Below the pieces are notes generated by a model. The model searched no databases, had not been told where the DNA came from, and worked only from the letters and a program-made list of their open reading frames with translations. The position numbers and the translations under genes were made by a program. Positions 16,483 to 24,230 of a DNA stretch of 64,000 bases are shown in pieces. Origin of the DNA: Streptomyces sp. NBC_00576 (lineage in GTDB: Bacteria > Actinomycetota > Actinomycetes > Streptomycetales > Streptomycetaceae); NCBI RefSeq assembly GCF_036345175.1, contig NZ_CP107780.1, forward strand, positions 5,208,001-5,272,000. The letters are read 5' to 3'. Each line of letters starts with the position of its first letter. Positions within the stretch are counted from its first letter, which is position 1.

Positions 16483-17439
16483 GTGCCTCACCGTCTCCGG
16501 AGCGCCCTCTCGGCCGCGCTCACCGCCCTCGCGTGCCTGCTGCTGCCCTTCGGCGTGCTCTCGGCCTGGGCTGCGTACGGGCTCGCCGACACCGGCCGGT
16601 ACGTCACCGCGATGGCGCCGCTCGCCGAGAACCCGTACGTCCAGGACGCGATCGCGGACAACGTCGGCGCCGGAATCGTGCACGCGGTCGACGTCGGCCC
16701 GCTCGAAGGCACCGTGAACCACTTCGTGCAGGACGCGGTCCACTCGTTCACCCGCACCGAAGCCTTCCGCACGGCCTGGGACACGGCGAACCGCGCCACC
16801 CACGAGGCCGTGCTGCACGCCCTGCGCGACGACCCCGACAGACAGCACCAAGACGACCCCGGCGGCCGCTACGGCAGTTACGGCGGCGAGGGCGCCGTCA
16901 CCATCGACCTCGCCCCCGTCACCGCCCAGGTCAAGCGTCAACTCACCGCCGACCACGTGCCGTTGGCGAGCCACATCCCCATCGCGCACACCGAGGTCGC
17001 GGTCCTGCCCGCGCAGGACCTCGTACCGCTCCGGAAAGGTTTTCGCGTGCTCGAAGTCGCCGGTTTCTGGCTTCCGGTGACGGCCGGCATCCTCGCCGTC
17101 ACCGGGATCGCGCTCGCCGTCCAGCGCCGCCGGGCGATCACGGCGACCGCGCTCGGTACGGCGCTCGGCGGGGCGCTGCTCGGCGTCGCGCTCGCGATCG
17201 TCCGCCACCTCACCCTCGCCGACCTGCCCCCGGGCGTCTCCGCACCCGCCGCCGGCGCCGTCTACGACGCCCTGACAGCCACTCTCCGTACGGTCTCCTG
17301 GCTGCTCCTCGCCCTCGGCCTCGCCGTCGCCGTCGGCATGTGGGTCACGGACCGGTACGGCCGCGCCGGGCGACTGCGGCGAGCGTCCGCAACGCCCGGA
17401 CCAGTTCCGGTTCCGGAACCGACGCGAGCCCGAGCCTGA
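16483..17439 (+). CDS. Four-helix membrane protein of unknown function
   Basis: A 318-residue protein from GTG 16483. One N-terminal helix (about 5-28, ALTALACLLLPFGVLSAWAA) is followed by a long extracytoplasmic region of about 150 residues (YVTAMAPLAENPYVQDAI and on), then three helices near 185-210, 215-240 and 262-285 and a short basic tail. No family is recognised. GGAGG is almost adjacent to GTG 16483, which is tight; TTG 16471 and earlier in-frame codons are alternatives. The last 95 bp overlap the 3' end of the convergent MocR gene. Confidence 0.65.
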   Translation: MPHRLRSALSAALTALACLLLPFGVLSAWAAYGLADTGRYVTAMAPLAENPYVQDAIADNVGAGIVHAVDVGPLEGTVNHFVQDAVHSFTRTEAFRTAWDTANRATHEAVLHALRDDPDRQHQDDPGGRYGSYGGEGAVTIDLAPVTAQVKRQLTADHVPLASHIPIAHTEVAVLPAQDLVPLRKGFRVLEVAGFWLPVTAGILAVTGIALAVQRRRAITATALGTALGGALLGVALAIVRHLTLADLPPGVSAPAAGAVYDALTATLRTVSWLLLALGLAVAVGMWVTDRYGRAGRLRRASATPGPVPVPEPTRARA

Positions 17440-18703
17440 CGGCGTCCGGCACCCGCTGCGGACCCACGGCGAAGGCGTTGCCCGGGGTGACGGCGATTCC
17501 GTGCGCCGCCGCGGCGGCCGTGAAGGTGTCCGCCCGCCAGGACGCGGGCAGCTCCCACCAGGCGTAGTAGGCGTGCGGATCGGACCGCACGATGCCCCCC
17601 GCCGCCGCCAACTCCCGTGCCACCAGCCGCTGTCGACGCGCCGCGTCCACCCGCTTGGCGGCCACGAGCCGCGCCACGGTCCCGTCCTGGATCCACCGCA
17701 CCCCGGCCTCCAGCGCGAACCTCCCCGCACTCCACCCACCCGACCGCACAGCCGCCGCCACGGCCTCCGCCCGGTCCGGCGGTACGACGAGAAAGCCCAC
17801 GGTGAGCCCGGGCGCGACCCGCTTCGACAACCCGTCGACGACATGGGCCAGTTCGGGAACATGGGCGGCGAGGGGCTGCTCTCCCGCTCCCGGCTCCAGG
17901 AGAAACGACCAGATCCGGTCCTCCACCACCGGTACGCGCAACTCCCGGACCACACCCGCGAGTTCACGCCTCCTCACCTCGCCCGTCGTCAGCGACGTCG
18001 GGTTGTGCAGCGTCGGCTGGACGTACAGCGCGGACAGGGGAGCAGAGTGGTGGGCGGCGGCGAGGGCGTCGGGGCGCAGTCCGTCCTGGTCCATGGCCAG
18101 CGGAACGAGGGTGATGGCGAGGCGGGCAGCGATCTCCTTGACCAGCGGATACGTCAACGCCTCGACGCCGACCCGGCCGCCCGGCCGGACCAGGGAGGCG
18201 AGGGCGGCGGCGATCGCCTGCCGGGCGTTGCCCGCGAACAGGACGCCATCGGGGTCGGGCCGCCAGCCCGGGGTGGCGAGCAGCCCGGCGACCGCCGCCC
18301 TGGCCTCGGCGGTACCGGTGGCGGGCGCCGGACGCAGCGCCCCGGTGAGCACGTCGGGGCGAAGGAGCGGTGCGAGCGCCGGGGCGAGCAGCTCCGACTG
18401 GCCGGGCGCGGACGGGTAGTTGAGCTCCAGGTTGACCGTCGTGGCCTGACTGCCCAGCGCCGGCTCGGCGAGCGCGCGCCCGGCCGGTGCGGGCGGTGCG
18501 GCCCGGACGAACGTGCCGCGTCCGACCTCGCCGACGACCAGTCCACGCCGCACGAGCTCGCCGTACACCCGCCCGGCCGTCGACCCGGCGATCCCGCGCC
18601 GCCGCGCGAACGCCCGCTGCGGAGGCAGCCGTTCGCCGGGCCGGAGCCGTCCGGTGGCGATGTCGTCGGCTATCCGGTCGGCGAGGCGTCGGTAGTCGTC
18701 CAT
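17345..18703 (-). CDS. MocR-type GntR/aminotransferase-fold regulator
   Basis: A 452-residue chimera: an N-terminal GntR winged helix (about 1-70; DYRRLADRIADDIATGRL, LPPQRAFARRRGI, GRGTFVRAA) joined to a fold-type-I aminotransferase domain. In that domain LYVQPTLHNPTS holds the usual Asn and VDGLSKRVAPGL carries the PLP Lys in a DGLSKR setting near residue 295. MocR proteins use PLP as a sensor and usually control vitamin B6 or amino-acid/GABA genes, often divergently. Its divergent neighbour is now the TnpB unit, which starts about 20 bp upstream of the ATG and may have separated it from its target. Confidence 0.88.
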   Translation of the reverse strand: MDDYRRLADRIADDIATGRLRPGERLPPQRAFARRRGIAGSTAGRVYGELVRRGLVVGEVGRGTFVRAAPPAPAGRALAEPALGSQATTVNLELNYPSAPGQSELLAPALAPLLRPDVLTGALRPAPATGTAEARAAVAGLLATPGWRPDPDGVLFAGNARQAIAAALASLVRPGGRVGVEALTYPLVKEIAARLAITLVPLAMDQDGLRPDALAAAHHSAPLSALYVQPTLHNPTSLTTGEVRRRELAGVVRELRVPVVEDRIWSFLLEPGAGEQPLAAHVPELAHVVDGLSKRVAPGLTVGFLVVPPDRAEAVAAAVRSGGWSAGRFALEAGVRWIQDGTVARLVAAKRVDAARRQRLVARELAAAGGIVRSDPHAYYAWWELPASWRADTFTAAAAAHGIAVTPGNAFAVGPQRVPDAVRLGLASVPEPELVRALRTLAAVARRGRTGP

Positions 18704-18722
18704 CAGACTCCTAGCGAGGGGA

Positions 18723-18742
18723 CCCGCGCCTTTAGGCGTGGG
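18723..18742. repeat. Left-end hairpin of the TnpB unit
   Basis: CCCGCGCCTTTAGGCGTGGG: an 8-bp stem with one G-T pair and a TTTA loop. It is the same as the right-end hairpin except for a compensatory C-G to G-C swap at the loop-closing pair, which supports a selected stem. It lies 20 bp from the MocR start. Confidence 0.8.
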
Positions 18743-18771
18743 GGGAATCGCTTCTCAGTGTTGCTCTGACC

Positions 18772-18975
18772 TCAGCTTTGAGTACGGATGTTGTGTCTGC
18801 GGGCGGGGTGGGCGGTGCGCCAGGCGTCGAGCTGGCCCGTGGTCCAGGTGGGTGTGCGGCCGGTGTATTCGGGCTCGGGAAAGTCGTTGTCGGCGGCGTT
18901 CAGGTTGTGGATGCGGCGGATGCTGATGCCGAGGTATTCGGCGGCTTCGGCTCCGGTCAGGGGGCGTTGGGGCAT
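18772..18975 (-). CDS. Small excisionase/MerR-like HTH protein in TnpB unit
   Basis: A 67-residue protein from ATG 18975 (an upstream ATG at 19014 would add 13 residues). LTGAEAAEYLGISIRRIHNL is a MerR/excisionase-type helix-turn-helix, followed by a wing-like TPTWTTGQLDAWRTAHP. It faces away from tnpB, with 80 bp or less between the starts. An inverted repeat GTGATGTCACATCAC lies in that gap, so it probably represses itself and possibly tnpB. Neither start has a clear ribosome site. A DNA-binding helper for the mobile unit or a recruited host gene are both possible. Confidence 0.68.
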   Translation of the reverse strand: MPQRPLTGAEAAEYLGISIRRIHNLNAADNDFPEPEYTGRTPTWTTGQLDAWRTAHPARRHNIRTQS

Positions 18976-18994
18976 GGGCCGATGGTAGGCGTTG

Positions 18995-19035
18995 CGTGAT
19001 GTGAGTGCACGCATGGTAGCGTGATGTCACATCAC
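18995..19035. promoter_or_regulatory. GTGATGT operator repeats between HTH gene and tnpB
   Basis: A perfect 7-bp inverted repeat, GTGATGT-C-ACATCAC, spans 19021-19035. A further GTGATGT lies at 18996-19002. It is the likely binding site of the adjacent small HTH protein and overlaps the divergent promoter region. Confidence 0.6.
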
Positions 19036-19057
19036 GTAATGGAAGGGAGGCCGGAGG

Positions 19058-20269
19058 GTGATCCGCTCGTACAGGTTCTTGCTCCGGCCGACCGTCCAGC
19101 AGGCCGGGGCGCTGACGGAGATGCTCCGTGATCACTGCTCGCTGTACAACGGGGCGTTGCAGGAACGCCGCGACGCCTACCGGCACGTCTCGAAGACCGG
19201 CATCAAGTACGGCGAGCAGTCCGCGCAGCTCAAGGACATCCGGGCCTTCGACCCCGAGCGTCACGGCCGGTGGTCGTTCTCGTCCCAGCAGGCCACGCTG
19301 CGCCGCCTGGACAAGGCATTCCAGGCTTTCTTCCGCCGCGTCAAAGCCGGGGAGACGCCCGGGTACCCGCGGTTTCGTGGGGTGAACTGGTTCGACACGG
19401 TCGAGTTCCCCAAGGACGGCGACGGCTGTCGCTGGGACTCCACCCCCCAGGACCCGGTCACCCGGGTCCGCCTGCAAGGTGTCGGGCACGTCCGTGTCCA
19501 CCGGCACCGTCCGGTCAGGGGCCGGGTCAAGACCGTCAGCGTCAAGCGTGAGGGTCGCCGGTGGTACGTGATCCTGGCGTGCGACGAGGTCCCCGCCGAG
19601 CCGCTTCCCGCGACGGGTGCGGTGACCGGTATCGACATGGGTGTCGCCCACTTTTTGACCACGTCCGAGGGCGAGCACATCGCAAACCCCCGCCACGGCC
19701 GTAAAAACACTGAGGCCCTGGCCGACGCGCAGCGGGCCCTGAGGGCGTTCCCCCGCCGGAAGCGGGAGAACCGCACGGCCCGCCACCGCCGGGCCGTGGA
19801 GAAGGTCGCCAACCTCCACCGCAAGGTCAGGCGGCAGCGCACCGACCACGCACACAAGACCGCCCTCGCCCTGGTCCGCGACTACGACACGATCGCGCAC
19901 GAGCAGCTCCGTATCGCGAACATGGTCCGCACCCCCAAGGCCAAGCCCGACCCCGACGCGCCCGGCACCTTCCTGCCGAACGGGGCGGCGGCCAAGGCCG
20001 GGCTGAACAAGAGCATCCACGACGCGGGTTGGGGGGTGTTTCTGGGCATCCTCGCGCACAAGGCTGAAAGCGCCGGTCGCGTACTGATCCCGGTGGACCC
20101 CCGTAACACCTCCCGCACCTGCCCCGCCTGCGGGCACGTGTCCGGCGAGAACCGCACCACGCAAGCAAGGTTCGAATGCGTCTCGTGCACCCACACCGCG
20201 AACGCGGACGTGGTCGGCGCACTCAACGTCGCTGTCAGGGCCGGGCTGGTCCTTCCCGACGTGGCCTAG
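19058..20269 (+). CDS. tnpB: TnpB RNA-guided nuclease (IS200/IS605 family)
   Basis: A 403-residue TnpB. The N-terminal MIRSYRFLLRPTVQQ opens the REC/WED half. The RuvC catalytic triad is complete: D193 in GIDMGV, E282 in AHEQLRI and D384 in NADVVGALN. A zinc ribbon is formed by C355, C358, C374 and C377 (CPACG and CVSC). TnpB cuts DNA using an RNA made from the 3' end of its own gene and the right end of the element, and helps the element persist. GTG 19058 follows GGAGGCCGGAGG. With all catalytic residues present it is probably active, unlike the dead TnpB repressors (TldR). No tnpA lies nearby. Confidence 0.92.
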   Translation: MIRSYRFLLRPTVQQAGALTEMLRDHCSLYNGALQERRDAYRHVSKTGIKYGEQSAQLKDIRAFDPERHGRWSFSSQQATLRRLDKAFQAFFRRVKAGETPGYPRFRGVNWFDTVEFPKDGDGCRWDSTPQDPVTRVRLQGVGHVRVHRHRPVRGRVKTVSVKREGRRWYVILACDEVPAEPLPATGAVTGIDMGVAHFLTTSEGEHIANPRHGRKNTEALADAQRALRAFPRRKRENRTARHRRAVEKVANLHRKVRRQRTDHAHKTALALVRDYDTIAHEQLRIANMVRTPKAKPDPDAPGTFLPNGAAAKAGLNKSIHDAGWGVFLGILAHKAESAGRVLIPVDPRNTSRTCPACGHVSGENRTTQARFECVSCTHTANADVVGALNVAVRAGLVLPDVA

Positions 20270-20285
20270 CCACCGACAGGAGAAG

Positions 20286-20305
20286 CCCGCGCGTTTACGC
20301 GTGGG
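20286..20305. repeat. Right-end hairpin of the TnpB unit (omega-RNA 3' region)
   Basis: CCCGCGCGTTTACGCGTGGG, 17 bp after the tnpB stop. It has the same stem and TTTA loop as the left end, with the loop-closing pair swapped. In characterised systems this region forms the 3' scaffold of the guide RNA, with the guide immediately beyond. Confidence 0.8.
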
Positions 20306-20371
20306 AGGAGTCACGAATCCCCCGTACCCGTTCTCTAGTTCTCTCACATTGCACCGAGCGCAAAGATCCTA

Positions 20372-20401
20372 TTGCACCGAGAAGTCGGGGCGATCTAGGG
20401 T
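20372..20401 (+). promoter_or_regulatory. Promoter giving a leaderless hydrolase mRNA
   Basis: TTGCAC (20372-20377), an 18-bp spacer and TAGGGT (20396-20401) form a sigma-70-type promoter. Initiation about 7 nt later would fall at the ATG (20409), so the mRNA is probably leaderless; no ribosome site is present. The 11-bp sequence ATTGCACCGAG covering the -35 box is repeated at 20348-20358. Confidence 0.6.
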
Positions 20402-20408
20402 CGTCCAC

Positions 20409-21182
20409 ATGCCCCCGCTTACCCCTCTTGCACCTCTTGTCCTCGTTCACGGCCACCCTTTCGACCACACGATGTGGAACCCGCAGATCGACGCGTTCTC
20501 CGCCACCCGCCGGGTCATCACCCCCGACCTGCGCGGCTACGGCACCTCCCGGGCGGCTCTCGAAGCCGCCACCCCGCTCTCGCGGTTCGCGCAGGACATC
20601 GAGGAGTTGCTCGACGAGGCGAAGGTGGAGTCGTGCGTGCTCGGAGGGCTGTCGATGGGCGGCCAGATCGTCATGGAGTGCTGCGACCGGTTCCCGGAGC
20701 GCATCCGGGGCGTCGTCCTCGCCGACACCTTCCCCACGCCCGAGACGCCGCAGGGACGCCTCGCCCGCAACGCGACGGCGGACCGTCTGCTCGCCGAGGG
20801 CATGCGCGGGTACGCCGACGAGGTGCTGGACAAGATGGTGGCCCCGTACGCCGACGCGGGCGTCAAGGCCCACGTCCACCGCATGATGACGGCCACCGAC
20901 CCCCGCGGCGCGGCGGCAGCACTCCGGGGTCGCGCGCAGCGCCCCGACTACCGCCCCCTGCTGACGAGGCTCACCGTCCCGGTCCTGGTCGTCGTGGGCG
21001 CCGACGACGAGTTCACCCCGGTCTCCGACGCCGAGGCCATGCACGCGGCGCTCCCCGACTCCACGCTCCACGTGATCGAGCACTCCGCCCACATGCCCAA
21101 CCTGGAACGCCCGGCGGAGTTCAACAAGGCCCTGGCCGACTTCCTGGCGACGCGGATCGACCCGGCCCCTGAACACCCGTAG
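20409..21182 (+). CDS. Alpha/beta hydrolase
   Basis: A 257-residue cytoplasmic alpha/beta-hydrolase. LVHGHPFDHTMW near the N-terminus forms the oxyanion region, GLSMGGQI (near 77-84) is the nucleophile elbow with Ser, VVGADDEFTPV holds the acid Asp, and HSAHMPNLERP near 237 gives the catalytic His. The set is complete, so it is an active esterase, lactonase or C-C hydrolase of the 3-oxoadipate enol-lactonase-like group; the substrate is unknown. ATG 20409 fits a leaderless transcript. It lies just downstream of the TnpB insertion. Confidence 0.88.
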   Translation: MPPLTPLAPLVLVHGHPFDHTMWNPQIDAFSATRRVITPDLRGYGTSRAALEAATPLSRFAQDIEELLDEAKVESCVLGGLSMGGQIVMECCDRFPERIRGVVLADTFPTPETPQGRLARNATADRLLAEGMRGYADEVLDKMVAPYADAGVKAHVHRMMTATDPRGAAAALRGRAQRPDYRPLLTRLTVPVLVVVGADDEFTPVSDAEAMHAALPDSTLHVIEHSAHMPNLERPAEFNKALADFLATRIDPAPEHP

Positions 21183-21232
21183 GCCCCCGCATCGCAGGCT
21201 GCGCCGGCAGCGCTCCGGCGATAATGGGGGCC

Positions 21233-23176
21233 ATGCCCCGCGAGTTCCCCATCGGCCTCACACCTCCCGACTGGCTGGTGCGGAACCTTCGGCCCCAGCC
21301 GGCCCCGCCCGTCAACCGCCCCGCCATGGCCCGCGCCGCCATCGCCATGGCGCTGCCCCTGGCCGTCGGCCTCGCCACCGACCACGCCGCCTACGGCGCC
21401 CTCGCCTCCATGGGCGCCCTCTCGGGCGTCATCGGGGACACCGCCGACGCGTACCGGATGCGCATCCTCAACATCGCGATCCCCCAGCTCTTCGGCGCGC
21501 TCGGCGTCACCCTCGGCTCGCTGGTGTACGGCCAGGGCTGGACCGCAGTCGCCGCTGTCACCGGGGTCGCCCTCGTCTCCGGGATGATCTCGACGATCGG
21601 CGCGGTCGCCTCCGTGTCCGGACTGCTGCTGCTCCTCAACTCCGTGATCGGGGCCGGGCTGCCGCTGCCGGGGCCCTGGTGGCTCGCGCCGGTGCTGATG
21701 TCCGGCGGCGGCCTGCTCGTACTGGCGCTGGCCCTGCTCGCCTGGCCGCTCCGCTCGGGGGTGCCGGAACGGGCGGCGGTCGCGCAGACCTACCGTACGG
21801 TCGCCGAACTCCTCACCGCCTGCGCCACCGACGGGTACGAGGACGCCCGGTACGCCGTCACCCAGTCCCTCAACAAGTCGTACGACCTCGTCCTCGCCCG
21901 GCGCGCCCGCCACCACGGCCGCAGCCCCGAACTGGTGCGTCTGCTCGCCCAGTTGAACGCCATCACCCCGGTCGTCGAGGCCGCCCCAGCCGCCCACCAG
22001 GCCGGCCGCCCGCTGCCGCCCGAGGTCCCGGAAGCCGTCCGTCACCTCGCCGAAGCCATCGAGACGGGCTACAGCGGCCCGACCGGGCTGAGCATCCCCG
22101 CGCCGGCCGACCACACCTCCCGCGCCGTCGAACAGGCGCTGCGCCACACCGCCGAAGTGGTCGGCAGCCGCTCCCCCGACCTCCGTATCTCCGGGGTCGA
22201 GGACCGGCTCGGGCGGCCGGGCGCCCTGCGCGTACGGGCCGCCGGCGCCGCCCGGGACGTCGTCCTGTCCGCCGACTCCTGGCGCTACGGACTGCGCCTC
22301 GCCCTGTGTATCGGCCTCGCGCAGGTGCTGGTCTCGATCGTCCCGGTGCCGCGTTCGTACTGGGTCGCGCTGACCATCACCTTCGTCCTGAAGCCCGACT
22401 TCGGCTCCGTCTTCTCCCGGGCCCTGCTGCGCGCCCTCGGCACGGTCGCGGGGCTGGTCATCGCGGCCGCGGTGCTCGTCCAGGTGCCACGCGGCTGGTG
22501 GGACGTACCCGTGATCCTCCTTCTCGCCACGCTGATCCCGGCGCTCACCCCACGCGGGTACGGATACCAGACTGCCGCCATCACCCCGGTGATCCTTCTC
22601 CTCTCCGACATCCTCAACCACCAGGGCACGGCACTGCTGCTGCCACGGCTCCTCGACTCCCTCATGGGGTGCGCAATCGCCCTCGTCGCCGGGTACCTCC
22701 TGTGGCCGGAGAGCTGGCACACCCGCGTCGGCGACCGCCTCGCCGACGCGGTCGCGGACACGGCCCGCTATGTGGAATCGGCGTTCCGCCCGGACACCGA
22801 GGGTGCGGCACGGGCACGTATGCGACGGCGCCTGTACCGCGATCTCTCCGTCGTCCGTACGGAGTTCCAGCGCGCCCTGACCGAACCGCCGCCCACCGGA
22901 CGACGGGCGGCGGCCTGGTGGCCCCTGGTCGTCGCGGTGGAACGCATCGTCGACGCGACGACCGCGGCCCGCGTCCACATCAAGCAGGGCGCCAAGCCAC
23001 CGTCCGACGCCGAGATCACCCAAGTCGCCGAACAGCTACGGGAGTTGTCGGACGGACTGCGCCGTATCGAGACGCTGTACGCGGTGCGTACGGACCTCAG
23101 CGGACCGGCGGACAGTGTGCTGGAGCCGCTACGGCAGGAGGTGGCGGCGGCGAGGGCGATCACCTCGCCCAAGTAA
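21233..23176 (+). CDS. FUSC-family membrane protein
   Basis: A 647-residue protein with two sets of transmembrane helices (about 25-170 and 345-480) separated by a soluble region of about 180 residues, and a helical cytoplasmic tail. The repeated pattern (RAAIAMALPLAVGLATDHA in the first half, RLALCIGLAQVLVSIVPVPR with SYWVALTITFVLKPD in the second) is the fusaric-acid resistance (FUSC/AaeB-YccS) arrangement. Such proteins are thought to export aromatic acids or support the envelope. Starts at 21233 and 21224 are both possible; 21233 has GGGGG close by. A strong hairpin follows. Confidence 0.88.
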   Translation: MPREFPIGLTPPDWLVRNLRPQPAPPVNRPAMARAAIAMALPLAVGLATDHAAYGALASMGALSGVIGDTADAYRMRILNIAIPQLFGALGVTLGSLVYGQGWTAVAAVTGVALVSGMISTIGAVASVSGLLLLLNSVIGAGLPLPGPWWLAPVLMSGGGLLVLALALLAWPLRSGVPERAAVAQTYRTVAELLTACATDGYEDARYAVTQSLNKSYDLVLARRARHHGRSPELVRLLAQLNAITPVVEAAPAAHQAGRPLPPEVPEAVRHLAEAIETGYSGPTGLSIPAPADHTSRAVEQALRHTAEVVGSRSPDLRISGVEDRLGRPGALRVRAAGAARDVVLSADSWRYGLRLALCIGLAQVLVSIVPVPRSYWVALTITFVLKPDFGSVFSRALLRALGTVAGLVIAAAVLVQVPRGWWDVPVILLLATLIPALTPRGYGYQTAAITPVILLLSDILNHQGTALLLPRLLDSLMGCAIALVAGYLLWPESWHTRVGDRLADAVADTARYVESAFRPDTEGAARARMRRRLYRDLSVVRTEFQRALTEPPPTGRRAAAWWPLVVAVERIVDATTAARVHIKQGAKPPSDAEITQVAEQLRELSDGLRRIETLYAVRTDLSGPADSVLEPLRQEVAAARAITSPK

Positions 23177-23207
23177 GCCACCCCGAGGTAACCGGCCGGG
23201 CAAGACG

Positions 23208-23245
23208 GGCGCGGGCCGTCCCTGTGCAGAGGGACGGCCCGCGCC
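23208..23245. terminator. Terminator between FUSC and snapalysin genes
   Basis: A 16-bp perfect stem, GGCGCGGGCCGTCCCT (23208-23223) with AGGGACGGCCCGCGCC (23230-23245), closes a 6-nt loop between convergent genes. Confidence 0.85.
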
Positions 23246-23343
23246 TGTGGGGGGTGGGGCTGGGGGTACTGGGGGACTACTCGGTTACTCGGGTCTGCTG
23301 CGGACCACTGCGGACCACTGGGGGTCAACCCACTTGCTACTGA

Positions 23344-24024
23344 CTACTGAACCTTGCTGAGGGCCTTCGCGAGCCCGTTGGCCCACAGCCGGTTCACGCG
23401 GGAGCGTTCGGCCGAGTTCGGGACGGCGTTGGTGCAGGACGTGCCGGGACCGCCGCCCGACATCAACTCGCTGCACGGCCCGGAGTAGTGGTCGGGCAGC
23501 CCGAGCACATGTCCGGTCTCGTGGGCGGTGATACGGGTCGGGTTGTACTGCCGGCTCTGCGCGTAGTCGATGAAGATGTAGCCGCTGCCGTGACCGTCCG
23601 TGGAGGCGTACGAGCCTTGGGAGCTGTTGCCCTCGCGGTAGCTGAAGTCGGCGGCGGACGCGGTGCCCGACTGGAGCCTCACGTTCGTCACCGAGCTGTT
23701 CCAGATCGACGTGGAGCTGGCTATCTGGGCGCTGAAGGAGGGCGCGCGGGACGCGTCGTAGATGACGGTGACGGCGGCGGCCGAGCGCGGGTTGGCGGCG
23801 CGCTTCTCGGCGACGGACTTCAGGACGGCCTCGAAGAATGCCTGGTTGCCGGCGGCTTCCTCGGCCGACCCGGCGTACGCGACCTTCGCGGTGGGCGCGG
23901 ATATGGACGCGGGTGCAGGTGCGGGTGTGGGTGCGGCGGATGCGGGAACTGCCGTACCGAGGGCGAGAGTTGCCAGGCTGAGGCCTAACGCGGCCGCCAC
24001 GACACCAGAGATGGGCTTTCTCAT
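23344..24024 (-). CDS. snpA: Snapalysin-family secreted zinc metalloprotease, with TTA codon
   Basis: A 226-residue secreted M7 metallopeptidase. The signal peptide is residues 1-30 (MRKPISGVVAAALGL, cleavage at ASA). A short propeptide rich in Ala/Pro is followed by the catalytic domain, with HETGH at 168-172 and the third ligand D178 in GLPDHY, the snapalysin form of the HExxHxxGxxD site. SELMSGG and two Cys nearby match the family. ATG 24024 follows AAGGAG. Codon 13 (23986-23988) is TTA, inside the signal peptide, so output may wait for bldA tRNA late in growth. The divergent LysR gene is the expected activator, as known for snpA/snpR. Confidence 0.93.
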   Translation of the reverse strand: MRKPISGVVAAALGLSLATLALGTAVPASAAPTPAPAPASISAPTAKVAYAGSAEEAAGNQAFFEAVLKSVAEKRAANPRSAAAVTVIYDASRAPSFSAQIASSTSIWNSSVTNVRLQSGTASAADFSYREGNSSQGSYASTDGHGSGYIFIDYAQSRQYNPTRITAHETGHVLGLPDHYSGPCSELMSGGGPGTSCTNAVPNSAERSRVNRLWANGLAKALSKVQ

Positions 24025-24110
24025 CGATGACTCCTTGTGTGGGGGATGAGTCAGTCGGTCGTCTCGTGAGTGTCGGCGGCTGTGCGGCGCCTGTGATGAT
24101 GGCAAGTCGC

Positions 24111-24163
24111 GATAGTGCGGCCCTATCACCGCCTTTGTGCGTCTGTCGGAACGTACGGTTCCG
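24111..24163. promoter_or_regulatory. LysR-type operator region between snpA and its regulator
   Basis: An inverted repeat ATAG-N7-CTAT (24112-24126) contains the T-N11-A core (T24113, A24125) of LysR boxes. A second palindrome, CGGAAC-N5-GTTCCG (24147-24163), follows. A TAGGGT -10-like box lies at 24167-24172, toward the regulator gene. Confidence 0.6.
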
Positions 24164-24230
24164 GCCTAGGGTTCGATGGCATGGACATGAATATGTGCAT
24201 GCGCATGATTCGCGACGCGGAGCCGGTCGC

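Larger units (their letters stand above)
18715..20314 (+). mobile_element. IS200/IS605-like tnpB-only unit with accessory HTH gene, no TnpA
   Basis: The unit is bounded by two near-identical 20-nt hairpins (18723-18742 and 20286-20305) and contains a small minus-strand HTH gene and a plus-strand tnpB. No Y1 transposase or serine recombinase gene is present, so movement would need a transposase in trans. The right hairpin is followed by TCAC (20311-20314), a plausible right cleavage site for the family; if so, the guide of the native RNA would begin at 20315. Outer borders are approximate, especially the left. Confidence 0.72.
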
